In this document: positions 16,349 through 24,813 of the stretch, in pieces
How the letters are laid out: the number at the start of each line of letters is the position of its first letter
Position numbering within the stretch: position 1 is the first letter of the stretch
Assembly: GCF_030734285.1 (NCBI RefSeq)
Contig: NZ_CP132294.1
Span: forward strand, 3,782,001 to 3,846,000
DNA: 64,000 nt
Source: Natronococcus sp. AD-5
GTDB taxonomy: Archaea; Halobacteriota; Halobacteria; Halobacteriales; Natrialbaceae
Direction: 5' to 3'
Notes under the pieces: model-generated
Told to the model about the DNA's origin: nothing
Seen by the model: only the letters and a program-made list of their open reading frames with translations
Database searches by the model: none
Made by a program: the position numbers and the translations under genes

Positions 16349-17068
16349 TCAACTCGTCTGTCCATCCGAGAGCACCGAATATAGACGTCGAGCATCCCCA
16401 TCATTCCGGAAGATCGAGTTATTCGCAGTCTCCAGTATATATCCTGGTTCGTATTCCGTCTGTCGGCACATCTCTGCATGCAGCAGCGCAAGACTGATGA
16501 GATTCCCATAGCACTTCGTATCGACATACTGGCTGCGGAACGTCGCGTAGAGATGCAGTCTATTTCGTCGGGGTTTGAACTGGAGCTGCGTCAGACACGG
16601 GATGTTGGGTTCGAGTGGCTTGCCGTCGGTCGCCTTCTCGAGATCCGGTTCGAGCTGGAAGGACTGCGCAACGAGTGCGTTTGTGGTCTGCCCGTGGTTA
16701 CCTTGTTTGAGACGATCAGCGATTAGTTGAGGTTGGTTACGCGGCTCCGTTAGTCTGGAAGCGTACAGACCCTTGAATAACTCCTCGATACGGTCTTGCA
16801 CCCAGTAGCGGCCCGTACTACCGTCGGTAAACTCGAAGTTCTCGAAGCGGCTGAGGGCCTCTCCTGCGTTGACGATCTCGGCCCAGTTGGTGCGTTCCAG
16901 TGAGAAATCGGTGTAGTCGGTCGAGGATACAGGCTCAGAGATATGGACGACGTGATAGTCGTGCGGGAAGAGCCCGTGAAGTCGAGACTTGAGGAGTGCG
17001 GTATATGCTGCCCCGACATCGGGCGCGCTGATGTATGGTGTTATCTCGGACGGTACCATACTAGACAT
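16349..17068 (-). CDS. Thymidylate-synthase-fold protein
   Basis: A 239-residue protein whose C-terminal half follows the thymidylate synthase pattern. NIPCLTQLQF places a Cys (C158) where TS has its catalytic PC. RNRLHLYATFRSQ gives the strand and the conserved Arg-Ser pair near residue 178-179, and a helix and EPGYILETANNSIF match the end of the TS core. It is shorter at the N-terminus than ThyA. TS-fold relatives in viruses methylate or hydroxymethylate dUMP or dCMP to modify DNA, and some haloarchaeal relatives are uncharacterised. The start may be at 17068 or the ATG at 17059. It diverges from a winged-helix coiled-coil gene. Confidence 0.6.
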   Translation of the reverse strand: MSSMVPSEITPYISAPDVGAAYTALLKSRLHGLFPHDYHVVHISEPVSSTDYTDFSLERTNWAEIVNAGEALSRFENFEFTDGSTGRYWVQDRIEELFKGLYASRLTEPRNQPQLIADRLKQGNHGQTTNALVAQSFQLEPDLEKATDGKPLEPNIPCLTQLQFKPRRNRLHLYATFRSQYVDTKCYGNLISLALLHAEMCRQTEYEPGYILETANNSIFRNDGDARRLYSVLSDGQTS

Positions 17069-17158
17069 AAGTTATCTGACAATTTAACGCTTGGGGGTGG
17101 CGAACACCCGAAAGTCAGGTACATGTATAAAATTTTGGGTGACGTTCTCGCCGCAAGA

Positions 17159-17168
17159 CTTTTATCGG
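17159..17168 (+). promoter_or_regulatory. TATA-like box of the winged-helix coiled-coil gene
   Basis: CTTTTATCGG lies about 30 bases before the ATG at 17196. That spacing supports 17196 as the start rather than the longer open frame from 17091. Confidence 0.4.
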
Positions 17169-17195
17169 AAGTCCGTCTGTTGCTTGCCGGTCATC

Positions 17196-17987
17196 ATGCC
17201 AGTAGACAAATCTACAGAAGAATGGCGAAACGGATCAGGTGCGGGTGCAACCACCTACATCCTGCATGACTTCCTTCTAGACGGTGAAAACCGAGAGAAG
17301 GCCTTCACCGCCGAAGAAGTAGCCGAGTGGGTATACGAAAACCACGCTGACTTCCCCCCTGTCACGCTCTGTCGTGCATATGCGGAGGGCAATGAAGAGC
17401 CGTTGGTGGGTCATGTTGCGAGTCTGCTTGCGCGTATGGACGAGCATGGAAGGGTCACCAGTAGAACCGTTGAACAGGAAGGTGTCAGAGAGAAGAGATG
17501 CTACACGTCGGGATTTCATACGGATCGTCCATCCGATGTGGTGGAGGCACTCGAGGATCTCGAGACAAAAGTCGGAAGGCTCGAATCAAAGCTGGAAAGG
17601 ATGGATGGTACCCCGGAAGGCGGGTCCGCCCAGTTCGATCAGGATACCGAAGGCGCCAACCTGAATCCCGACAAACTCGACATGGTCTCGAGCCATATCA
17701 CTGCGCTCTATCACAATAGCTCGGCATTCACTAAGAGAGTCAAGCATCTTGAGAATCAATTAGACCAATACGAGTCGGAGTCTGAAGCAAGGATCACATC
17801 GCTCCACGAGGAGATCGAAGAAATCGATGACGACACCAAATATGTCGAAAGAATAACAGGGGACCATAGTAATTGCATCTATAATCTTAGACGGAGAGTG
17901 GGGGTACTTGAACAGAAATTGCAGCTGGAAATTCCGGAATACCTTGAAGACCCAGAAGACCTCCCATTCCCCGAAGACGTAGAATAG
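17196..17987 (+). CDS. Winged-helix protein with C-terminal coiled coils
   Basis: A 263-residue acidic protein. Residues about 15-100 look like a winged helix: a helix TYILHDFLLDG, then FTAEEVAEWVYEN, and a later LLARMDEHGRVTS wing. After residue 115 come two coiled-coil runs (EALEDLETKVGRLESKLERM and a longer one from about 170 to 245) joined by a Gly and Ser-rich linker. This is the shape of haloarchaeal DNA-binding proteins that dimerise through a coiled coil. It diverges from the TS-fold gene with about 130 bases between the starts, so it may regulate that gene. Confidence 0.65.
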   Translation: MPVDKSTEEWRNGSGAGATTYILHDFLLDGENREKAFTAEEVAEWVYENHADFPPVTLCRAYAEGNEEPLVGHVASLLARMDEHGRVTSRTVEQEGVREKRCYTSGFHTDRPSDVVEALEDLETKVGRLESKLERMDGTPEGGSAQFDQDTEGANLNPDKLDMVSSHITALYHNSSAFTKRVKHLENQLDQYESESEARITSLHEEIEEIDDDTKYVERITGDHSNCIYNLRRRVGVLEQKLQLEIPEYLEDPEDLPFPEDVE

Positions 17988-18210
17988 ACGACTAACTCAC
18001 CGAGGTGCGTACTCCATCTGCTGGTTGATCTTGGCTGCCGGTAGATGGGCGTAGAAGCACAGCAAACCGGAAGTGGATAATGATCCGCCTCCGCTGGCAT
18101 TCTTGTGTCTCCGGTACATCTAATCACACACGGACAGTGATTGACGCCGGAGTTTGAGGGAAAATTCGTCTAGAAGGGGTCTATCGCGGGAAGACGCGGG
18201 GCTCTATTTC

Positions 18211-18257
18211 CGGCGGACTCAAGATCCGCTCTCGTAGGAGTTCGTGGGTTCGATTCC
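18211..18257 (+). other. tRNA-Leu(CAA) 3' fragment, probable attachment site
   Basis: GCGGA-CTCAAGA-TCCGC (18213-18229) is a perfect anticodon stem and loop with anticodon CAA. It is followed by a variable-arm segment and GTGGGTTCGATTCC, the first part of a T arm. The acceptor half and the 5' half of a tRNA are missing and the end is degraded. Such a fragment is what remains on one side after an element integrates into a tRNA gene. The remainder of 17988-18487 holds no gene that I can support. Confidence 0.7.
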
Positions 18258-18487
18258 TTCACAACACTATTCTAGCGATAAATGACGTATTGTATGGACT
18301 TGAACTGGCTCAAGAGTAGACGAAGCTCGGTCGATATTGGTTGTGATTGACCGAAAGACCGAGGGTGCTTCTCGTTGAACTACGAGTGAACCGACCGATG
18401 GCGGCGACCCTCTGACACGCCGTGTATGACTACGAAATTGGGCTGCTGCTAATCCGCCGTTATGTCCGGGGGATAGCAGACTGAAAA

Positions 18488-19237
18488 CTACCCGACGTCG
18501 TGGTCCGCGGAGTTGTCCCGGGGCTCGTAGTCGAGGACCTCGCGGGCGCGGTCGATCGAGTAGTACTTGCGGTCGTTATCGGAGATGCCGTAGACGATCT
18601 CGTACTCGTAGTTGGCGCGGATACAGCGGTCGAACAGGTGCGCGCAGTCCCGGTAGGAGAGCCACATCGCCTGGCCGCGCTCGTAATCGATCGGCGGGTG
18701 TCCCTTCGTGAGGTTACCGATGCGGACGCAGACGACCGAGAGCCCGTATTCGTCGTGATAGTACCGGCCGAGGGATTCGCCGGCGGCCTTCGAGACGCCG
18801 TAGAGGTTGCCCGGACGGGGGAGTTCCGTCCCGTCGAGGAGGTAGTCGTCGTGGGGGCGGTACATGTCGGGGGTTCGTTCCTCGGTTTCGTAGGCGCCGA
18901 CGGCGTGGTTCGAGGAGGCGAAGACGACCTTCTCGACGTCCCTGTCGGCGGCGGCCTCGAAAACGGTCTGGGTGCCGTCGATGTTGTTCGTCAGGACGCT
19001 ATCCCACGGTGCTTCCGGACGCGGGTCGCCCGCGAGGTGGATCACGACGTCGATCCCCTCCATCGCCTCGCGCATCGTCTCGTCGTCGGTGATGTCCCCG
19101 ACGACGAACTCGCCCGGCTGGTCGTCCGTCGGCGGGTCGCGGTCCATCAGACGCCACTCGTGCTCGTCGGCGAGGTCGCTGAGGATGGCCTGTCCGACTC
19201 GCCCCGCAGCCCCCGTCAGCAGGACTGACTGTGCCAT
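18488..19237 (-). CDS. azf: NAD-dependent glucose-6-phosphate dehydrogenase (Azf type)
   Basis: A 249-residue extended short-chain dehydrogenase. TGAAGRVG near residue 9 is the Rossmann NAD-binding loop, and the catalytic Tyr-Lys pair sits in the YGVSK motif around residue 144. The sequence agrees with Azf, the haloarchaeal enzyme that oxidises glucose-6-phosphate with NAD at the start of the oxidative pentose phosphate pathway. The start at 19237 (MAQSVLLTGA) fits the family better than the longer open frame. Members of the wider epimerase/dehydratase family look alike, so the substrate is inferred from memory of the family. Confidence 0.7.
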   Translation of the reverse strand: MAQSVLLTGAAGRVGQAILSDLADEHEWRLMDRDPPTDDQPGEFVVGDITDDETMREAMEGIDVVIHLAGDPRPEAPWDSVLTNNIDGTQTVFEAAADRDVEKVVFASSNHAVGAYETEERTPDMYRPHDDYLLDGTELPRPGNLYGVSKAAGESLGRYYHDEYGLSVVCVRIGNLTKGHPPIDYERGQAMWLSYRDCAHLFDRCIRANYEYEIVYGISDNDRKYYSIDRAREVLDYEPRDNSADHDVG

Positions 19238-19378
19238 TCGTTCGGTGTGAGGGAAAGCGTCGATAAGTAACGTGCGATTCCACGCCGACCTGATCTTCAC
19301 TCTCACACCCGTGGACCTCGTTCGACCCCAGTCGCCGGCACCGGAATCCCCTTCCCGACCGCGCTCGAGCCATTACGT

Positions 19379-19741
19379 ATGTCCGATTCGACGCCCACCG
19401 ACGCGGAGGCCGCCTGCTTCGAGGCCGGCATCAAGTTCGGTTCGCTGTACCACCAGTTCGCCGGCACGCCGCTCTCGCTCGAGAGCGCGTCCAGCCTCGA
19501 GTCGGCCATCGAGGAGGCGATCGAGAACCAGCCCCACTGCGCCGCGGTGACCGTCGAGATTCGGCGGGACGAACTCGAGGCCGAACTCGCCGAGTCGACC
19601 GCCGACTACACCGAACTGACGGGCCGCTTTCTCGAGGTCGAGATCGCCGTCGACTACGCGGGTTGCGAGGTCGTCACCCGCATGGAAATGGAAGACGGCT
19701 ACCCGTTGATGCGACTCGAGTCGGTCCGCGACGCCGCGTGA
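19379..19741 (+). CDS. mptD: Archaeal dihydroneopterin aldolase (MptD family)
   Basis: A 120-residue protein of the archaeal MptD family (formerly DUF372). FEAGIKFGSLYHQFAGTPLS near residues 14-34 is the conserved core. Family members cleave 7,8-dihydroneopterin to 6-hydroxymethyl-dihydropterin and glycolaldehyde in folate and methanopterin biosynthesis, acting in the cytoplasm. Length matches the family (about 115-125 residues). It diverges from azf and precedes a small unrelated haloarchaeal gene, so there is no pathway operon here. Confidence 0.8.
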   Translation: MSDSTPTDAEAACFEAGIKFGSLYHQFAGTPLSLESASSLESAIEEAIENQPHCAAVTVEIRRDELEAELAESTADYTELTGRFLEVEIAVDYAGCEVVTRMEMEDGYPLMRLESVRDAA

Positions 19742-19869
19742 ACGCCGTCGCTTCCACGACCTTCCTTTCGAAATCCGCCCGCCGTTTCGGCGATATCGGG
19801 CCACCCGTGGCGGTTTTCACTTTCACTTTCGGGCGATCTTTTAAACGCGGTGCGCGTGAAAGGGATGAC

Positions 19870-20358
19870 ATGAGTCAAGCGACGCTCGGCGACGACGACG
19901 AACTGTTCGGCGAAGCGGCCAGCGAGATGCGCGAGGACGTCGAATCCTCGCTCGAAGAGGCCTGGAACGCCCTTCCCGAGGCCGACGACGTCTGGGAGAC
20001 CGACGCCGAGAACGTGCTCGGCGTGCTCAACGCCCTCAAGTCCGCGCTCGACGCCGGCGACGCCGAGGAACACCTCCGCGACGCCAAGAAGTGGTACACG
20101 ATGGGGCAGCGCGCGGACGCCTTCGAGGACGCCGACGACCTCGAGGCGGAGATCGAATCCCTCGAGGAGGCCATCGCGGACATTTCCGAGGCCGGCGAGC
20201 AGGTCGGCGACCTCACCGCGACGATTCCGTCGCTTCGCGGGACGCTCGAGGACGCCGGGCCCGCGGACGAGGACGACGAAACCGCTGCGGCCGACGAGGA
20301 TGACGACGAAATCGACGAGGCGGCGTCGGAGGACGAAGAAGCTGAAGCCGAGGAGTGA
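19870..20358 (+). CDS. Haloarchaeal conserved protein (DUF5790-like)
   Basis: A 162-residue, extremely acidic and helical protein. It opens MSQATLGDDDELFGEAASEM. The central part is probably a small helical bundle with a WNALPEADDVWETDAENV segment, and the last 40 residues are almost only Asp, Glu and Ala. It matches the halobacterial family I know as DUF5790 (from memory). No enzyme or DNA-binding motif is visible. It stands alone in its direction before a convergent creatininase gene. Confidence 0.7.
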   Translation: MSQATLGDDDELFGEAASEMREDVESSLEEAWNALPEADDVWETDAENVLGVLNALKSALDAGDAEEHLRDAKKWYTMGQRADAFEDADDLEAEIESLEEAIADISEAGEQVGDLTATIPSLRGTLEDAGPADEDDETAAADEDDDEIDEAASEDEEAEAEE

Positions 20359-20442
20359 ACCGCGTCACTCGCTCGTTCACCGTCGGTCTCCGGCAGTAGC
20401 CACCGCAATCGCCTGCGGTAGCGTCCCGTCGTTCACCCCTCG

Positions 20443-21180
20443 CTACCGCCGTTCGGGCCGGGAGACGTCCTGGTCGGCGACGGCCTCGAGGAGTCGACCT
20501 AACGCCGCTGCCGCCAGCTCGAGTAGCTCTTCTCCCCGCCGTTCGTCGCCGTCGGCCGGATCGCCGACGACCCCGTTGTCGGTGAACTCCGCCGAATCGT
20601 ACGCCAGGTTCGCGTAGCTGACCCACTCGCCCCAGCCGTCCGCGGCGCCCGCTCTCGCGTCCTCGAGTCGGTCCTCGCGGACGAGGTCGGGATCGACGCG
20701 TCGAAGCATCGCCGTCTCGAGGGGGCCGCCGTGGCCCATGTCGCTCGAGTGCTCGCCGACGGCCTGGAACCAGGTGAACGGGACGGCGTACGCCTCGCCG
20801 CTTCGCGTCAGTCGGCCGCCGACCTCTCGCAGCGCGTCGACGTTGCCGCCGTGGCCGTTGACGAGCACGACGCGGTCGAAGCCGTGGTGGGCGAGGCTCT
20901 CGACCGATTCCCGGACGTAGCTCCGGAAGGTGTCCTCGGTGACCCACATCGTCCCGGGAAACTGGCGGTGCTCCTCGGCGATGCCGACCGGAATCGCGGG
21001 CGCTCGGACGACGTCGCGATCGAACTCCTCGAGCGCCGCGTCGGCCACCGCCTCGGCGGTGAGCACGTCGGTCCCGAGCGGGGCGTGGGGACCGTGCTGT
21101 TCGGTGCTGCCGACGGGAACGACCGCGAGGTCCGTCTCGAGGTCCCGCACGTCCGTCCACGTTGCCTCCGAGAGGTGCAT
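20443..21180 (-). CDS. Creatininase-family amidohydrolase
   Basis: A 245-residue protein of the creatininase superfamily. The metal-binding signatures are complete: GSTEQHGPHAPLGTD (residues 24-38, giving Glu, His and Asp ligands), VNGHGGN around 113-119, and DMGHGGPLET around 148-157. In archaea, members include the formamide hydrolase ArfB (MJ0116 type) of riboflavin and F420 biosynthesis. Others cut creatinine or modify peptides. The start at 21180 (MHLSEATW) is favoured because it begins the first conserved strand. Which amide it cleaves cannot be told from sequence. Confidence 0.8.
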   Translation of the reverse strand: MHLSEATWTDVRDLETDLAVVPVGSTEQHGPHAPLGTDVLTAEAVADAALEEFDRDVVRAPAIPVGIAEEHRQFPGTMWVTEDTFRSYVRESVESLAHHGFDRVVLVNGHGGNVDALREVGGRLTRSGEAYAVPFTWFQAVGEHSSDMGHGGPLETAMLRRVDPDLVREDRLEDARAGAADGWGEWVSYANLAYDSAEFTDNGVVGDPADGDERRGEELLELAAAALGRLLEAVADQDVSRPERR

Positions 21181-21324
21181 GGGTGAGTGCACCGACCGCG
21201 CGAGCATGAAACCCCCGGTGGCGGTTCGGCAGTCGAGACGGCCGAGACGGACGTCGTACGCGCGTTCGATCCAGTGGCGTACGCAGGCTTAACTTGTTTC
21301 CTGCCCCTGGAACATTATTCACCC

Positions 21325-21669
21325 ATGAGCAACGACAACCGCGAACTCGGCGTCGAACTCGGCGACCTGGGCGACAAACTCGAGAATCACGAGTACCCGG
21401 CGACCCAGGACGAACTGTTCGACGAGTACGGTGACGAGGAGGTCGAGATGGGCGAGGAGACGATGACGTTCGAGGAACTTATCGGCCCGCTCAACGAAGA
21501 CGAGTACGAGTCTTACGGCGAGGTCGAGCAGGCCATCATGAACATGGTCAGCGACGAGGCCATCGGCCGAAAGAATTACAGCGACCGTACACCGCCCGCG
21601 ACGGGCGAAGACAGGCAGGACGAGGGCGCGCCGGATCAGGAGAACCAGCGCGAACAGGAGTCGTTCTAA
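21325..21669 (+). CDS. Haloarchaeal conserved protein (DUF5789-like)
   Basis: A 114-residue acidic protein. It opens MSNDNRELGVELGDLGDKLE and then carries HEYPATQDELFDEYGDEEVE and a helical GEVEQAIMNMVSDEAIGRKN segment, the pattern of the halobacterial DUF5789 family (name from memory). The C-terminal 25 residues are polar and probably disordered. Its stop codon overlaps the stop codon of the convergent ABC exporter gene by four bases. No function is known for the family. Confidence 0.75.
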   Translation: MSNDNRELGVELGDLGDKLENHEYPATQDELFDEYGDEEVEMGEETMTFEELIGPLNEDEYESYGEVEQAIMNMVSDEAIGRKNYSDRTPPATGEDRQDEGAPDQENQREQESF

Positions 21670-23594
21670 TCGTCGCCGGCGTCGACTTCGGTTCGAGCCT
21701 GACGACGCTGGGCCCGCTCGATAAATTCTTGCGGTAGTTCGTCGATCTCTCCGGCCTGAACGCCCCAGAGGTGGGCGTAGAGGCCGTCGTTCGCCAGCAG
21801 GTCCTCGTGGGTACCGCGCTCGACGATCCGGCCGTCCTCGAGGACGAGGATCTGATCGGCGTCCTTGATCGTCGAGAGGCGGTGGGCGATGGCGAACGTG
21901 GTCCGCTCTTCGGTCAGGTCGTCGATCGAGCGCTGGATGAGCATCTCGGTCTCGGTGTCGACGTCGCTGGTTGCCTCGTCCAGAATCAGGATATGAGGGT
22001 CTTTGAGCACCGCGCGAGCGATGGCGATCCGCTGGCGCTGGCCGCCGGAAAGCTTGACGCCGCGTTCACCGACCATGGTGTCGTAGCCGTCGGGGAGGTT
22101 CCGGATGAAGTCGTGGGCCTCCGCCGCCTTGGCGGCGTCGACGATCTCCTCGCGGCTCGCTTCGAAGGTGCCGTAGGTAACGTTCTCCTCGACGGTGCCG
22201 TAGAAGAGGAACGAGTCCTGGCCGACGTACCCCATCGAACGGCGCAGACTCGGCAGCGAGACGTCGCGAATATCTCGATCGTCGATCCGGATCTCGCCCC
22301 CGTCGACGTCGTGCATCCGGAGCAGCAGCTTGAGCACCGTCGACTTTCCCGCCCCGGTTGGCCCCACGATCGCGACCGTCTCGCCGCCCGGCACGTCGAA
22401 GGAGACGCCGTCGATGATGACCTCGTCGTCGGTGTAGCCGAAGGTGACGTCCTCGTACTCGACGCGGCCGTCCGCGACTTCGAGCGGGTCGGCGCCGGCA
22501 TCCTCCTCGATGCGCCCCGTCTCGTCCATCAGACCGAAGATCCGCTCGCTCGAGGCCTCCGCACGCTGGTACATATTGATCACTTGCCCGAACTGGGCCA
22601 TGGGCCACACGAGCTGCTGGGTCAGGAGGATGAACGTCGCGAACTGGCCGACATCGAGCGTCCCGGTGAACGGGCCGGGAGCACCCTGGAACACCCAGTA
22701 GCCCCCTACGAGGAAGGTGAGCACGAATCCGATCCCCGAGATCAGCTGCAGGCCGGGAAAGAACTTGATCCGGAGGTTGATCGCCCCCCAGTTGGTGTCG
22801 AAGTACTTCCGGGAGACGTCGTCGACGCGGTCGGACTCGTACTCCTCGGTGTTGCTCGCCTTGATCACCTGGATGCCGCCGAGGTTGTTCTCGAGTCGAG
22901 AGTTGACCTTCCCGACCGAGGAACGGACGGCAGCGTACTTCGGCTGGATCTTTTTGACGAAGACGTAGGTGAACGCGGCGATCAGCGGCACCGGTGCGAC
23001 CGAGACGAGTGCGAGCTGCGGGTTGATCGTAAAGAGAACCCCGCCGACGCCGATCACCATCACGCCGAGCCGGAACGCGGAGTTCAGTCCGTCGTTGAGG
23101 AACCGCTCGAGTTGGTTGACGTCGTTCGAGAGAATGGACATCATCTCGCCGGTCTGCTTGTCGGCGAAGAACTCCATGTCCAGCCGCTGCATCTTGTCGT
23201 AGGTGTCGGTACGCACGTCGTGTTGGATGTCCTGTGCGAACGAGTTGAACCCCCAGTTACGAACCCAGTGAAACGCCGCTCCGATAAGAAACGACAGTGC
23301 GATAATGAGGACGGTGAACACGAACTGTTCGGTCTGGTCCGTCGGGAGCCAGGGATCCGGAACGAACTGGATGCTAAACGCTCGTTCTTGGAGGAAGATC
23401 GCGTCGATCGCCACGCCGAGCAAGATCGGTGGAACGAGATCGAGCAGTCGCGCCAGTACGCTGCCGGTGATGCCGGCGGTCACCGAAAACCAGTAGGGAC
23501 GACCGTATTCGAAGATCAGCCGCTTCATCGGGCTGTCGATGTTTTCCCGTTGTTCTTCGAAGGGATCGTCCTCTTCCCAGTCGACGCTATTCAT
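21666..23594 (-). CDS. ABC exporter, fused permease and ATPase
   Basis: A 642-residue half-transporter. Residues about 30-340 form the six-helix exporter membrane domain. The C-terminal nucleotide-binding domain has Walker A GPTGAGKST (411-419), the Q-loop near 459, signature LSGGQ (515-519), Walker B ILILDEATSD (534-543) and the H-loop His near 573. It is of the MsbA/BmrA multidrug or lipid exporter type and should work as a homodimer in the cytoplasmic membrane. No second half-transporter is adjacent. The cargo cannot be assigned. Confidence 0.9.
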   Translation of the reverse strand: MNSVDWEEDDPFEEQRENIDSPMKRLIFEYGRPYWFSVTAGITGSVLARLLDLVPPILLGVAIDAIFLQERAFSIQFVPDPWLPTDQTEQFVFTVLIIALSFLIGAAFHWVRNWGFNSFAQDIQHDVRTDTYDKMQRLDMEFFADKQTGEMMSILSNDVNQLERFLNDGLNSAFRLGVMVIGVGGVLFTINPQLALVSVAPVPLIAAFTYVFVKKIQPKYAAVRSSVGKVNSRLENNLGGIQVIKASNTEEYESDRVDDVSRKYFDTNWGAINLRIKFFPGLQLISGIGFVLTFLVGGYWVFQGAPGPFTGTLDVGQFATFILLTQQLVWPMAQFGQVINMYQRAEASSERIFGLMDETGRIEEDAGADPLEVADGRVEYEDVTFGYTDDEVIIDGVSFDVPGGETVAIVGPTGAGKSTVLKLLLRMHDVDGGEIRIDDRDIRDVSLPSLRRSMGYVGQDSFLFYGTVEENVTYGTFEASREEIVDAAKAAEAHDFIRNLPDGYDTMVGERGVKLSGGQRQRIAIARAVLKDPHILILDEATSDVDTETEMLIQRSIDDLTEERTTFAIAHRLSTIKDADQILVLEDGRIVERGTHEDLLANDGLYAHLWGVQAGEIDELPQEFIERAQRRQARTEVDAGDD

Positions 23595-23677
23595 TGCATT
23601 CGTCTCTGTGACCCCCGGTCATAAGAGTTCCCTACGAATCGAAATAGGTCGCTGCGCACAACTGCCACGCGGACGCT

Positions 23678-24178
23678 TTATTCGTCGTCCTCGAGGTCGA
23701 TCTCGACCTCGTCACCCGGCTCGACGTCGGTTTCGTTCGCGTAGCCGAGGGGCACCTCGAGTACCCACTGCGCCTCGCCCGAGTACTCCCGTTCGTTGCC
23801 GTCATCGTCGGGCCCGGGTTCGGGAGCGTGGTGGATCGTCGTAATCTCGCGGTCGGCGCCGATGAAGATGATGTCGATGCCGAAGTCCATGTTTCGCATA
23901 ACGTACGTTCGCTCGTCCTCGCCGCCGTGAACGAACAGCATTGCTTCGCCCGACTCGAGGGAATCGTGATCGCTCAACCCGGTGTATCGCTCGCCGGGGG
24001 TATCCGCGACCTCGGCGTCGACGACGGCTTTCGGTTCGCCGTCGTCGTCGAGGATCCGGACTTCGGTCCGCTCTTCGCTCCAGGGCGCCGCCACGACGCC
24101 CAGCTGGACGAGGAGCATTCCGACGACGGCGACGGCGGCGACGACGAGCAGCCCGTTCCGGACCCGCTCGAGGACCAT
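23678..24178 (-). CDS. DUF192 family secreted or membrane-anchored protein
   Basis: A 166-residue protein with an N-terminal hydrophobic segment (about residues 9-30) that serves as signal or anchor. A DUF192 (COG1430) domain from about 38 to 160 follows, with the family landmarks GERYTGLSD, MLFVHGGEDERTYVMRNM and FGIDIIFIGADREI. DUF192 proteins are small beta-barrel proteins found outside the membrane in bacteria and archaea, and no biochemical activity is established. The gene is monocistronic, with tRNA-Val diverging upstream. Confidence 0.85.
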   Translation of the reverse strand: MVLERVRNGLLVVAAVAVVGMLLVQLGVVAAPWSEERTEVRILDDDGEPKAVVDAEVADTPGERYTGLSDHDSLESGEAMLFVHGGEDERTYVMRNMDFGIDIIFIGADREITTIHHAPEPGPDDDGNEREYSGEAQWVLEVPLGYANETDVEPGDEVEIDLEDDE

Positions 24179-24238
24179 GCCACACGTCCGACTCGAGAAA
24201 GTAAAGGTTATTCGGGCGGGGTTATTTGTCCCAGGTGC

Positions 24239-24312
24239 GGGCTCGTGGTCTAGCTGGTTATGACGCGGCCCTTACAAGGCCGAGGCCGGTGGTTCGAACC
24301 CGCCCGAGCCCA
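24239..24312 (+). tRNA. tRNA-Val (anticodon UAC)
   Basis: A complete 74-nt cloverleaf. Acceptor stem GGGCTCG/CGAGCCC encloses a D arm with GGTCTAGCTGG. The anticodon loop CTTACAA gives UAC and is closed by GGCC/GGCC, and the T arm is GGTTCGAACC-like. The discriminator base is A. A degenerate copy of its 3' end lies 43 bases downstream. Confidence 0.95.
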
Positions 24313-24354
24313 CTATCGCTGCTGGGAGCAATACGTGAGCAGCAGCACCGTGAT

Positions 24355-24386
24355 GCGGGTGGCGGTTCGAACCCGTCCGAGCCCCA
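24355..24386 (+). repeat. Partial copy of the tRNA-Val 3' end
   Basis: GTGGCGGTTCGAACCCGTCC plus GAGCCCC repeats the T arm and acceptor end of the tRNA-Val just upstream with a few changes. The 5' half is absent. A GCTGCT/AGCAGC hairpin fills the space between the two. This is the footprint expected from an element that entered and left the tRNA gene. The rest of 24387-24615 shows nothing. Confidence 0.65.
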
Positions 24387-24615
24387 TAACCCGCCGGAGG
24401 AGGGTACAGTTCGAAGCCAGCTATATACAGACGGCGGAAACGGTTTCCTCGATCCGTAACCGGAGACGAGTACGAGTTACGGAGCACCTTCTCTCCAGGC
24501 GGTATTGGGCGTCGTATTTGCGCATCTACCGTTCGTTTGTATCAGTACGGCCTTCGACGAACCGACGCGATCCGGCTGTAGACGGCGCGCGCCGCTTGAG
24601 GAGGCGGAACGCCAT

Positions 24616-24812
24616 GTGACCGTACGAGAAGCGGTCGAAGACGCGATTTTTAACGCGGTCGAAACGCTGCTCCTGCTTGGGTTCGCACTTGCGCTCGTCT
24701 GGGTCGGTGCGTCGATGGCGTTTTCGGGGTCGCCAGCGGTGTCGTCCTCGTCGCGTTCGTTCTCGCTGCCGTCACCCTCGAGGTCGTCCCGCCGCTGCGT
24801 GACCGACTCTGA
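24616..24812 (+). pseudogene. Two-TM membrane protein gene with a frameshift
   Basis: From GTG 24616 the frame gives VTVREAVEDAIFNAVETLLL and a hydrophobic helix up to about 24718. The good coding signal then moves to another frame (VFGVASGVVLVAFVLAAVTL, then EVVPPLRDRL) and ends at TGA 24810-24812. The shift falls at a TTTT run (24721-24724), and one extra T would restore a continuous protein of about 65 residues with two membrane helices. It is either a recent single-base deletion or a sequencing error. The stop lies two bases before the end of the convergent gene. No family name is known to me. Confidence 0.6.
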
Positions 24813-24813
24813 C

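Larger units (their letters stand above)
1..18257. mobile_element. Right part of a putative integrated element ending at a tRNA-Leu fragment
   Basis: This stretch is AT-richer than the DNA that follows. It is dense in unknown, defence-like and recombination genes and in intergenic repeats, and it stops at a 3' fragment of a tRNA-Leu gene (18211-18257). Integrated elements commonly leave such a fragment at one end and an intact tRNA at the other. The fragment reads left to right, so an intact tRNA-Leu(CAA) would be expected left of position 1. The only recombinase seen inside is a serine recombinase (5073-5849). A tRNA-targeting tyrosine integrase, if there is one, would lie outside the window. 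Several nested elements rather than one is also possible. Confidence 0.5.

Noticed and set aside
18500-19228. Long plus-strand frame opposite azf
   Set aside because: It is the GC-rich antisense of a well-supported gene; the minus strand has the Rossmann and YxxxK motifs.
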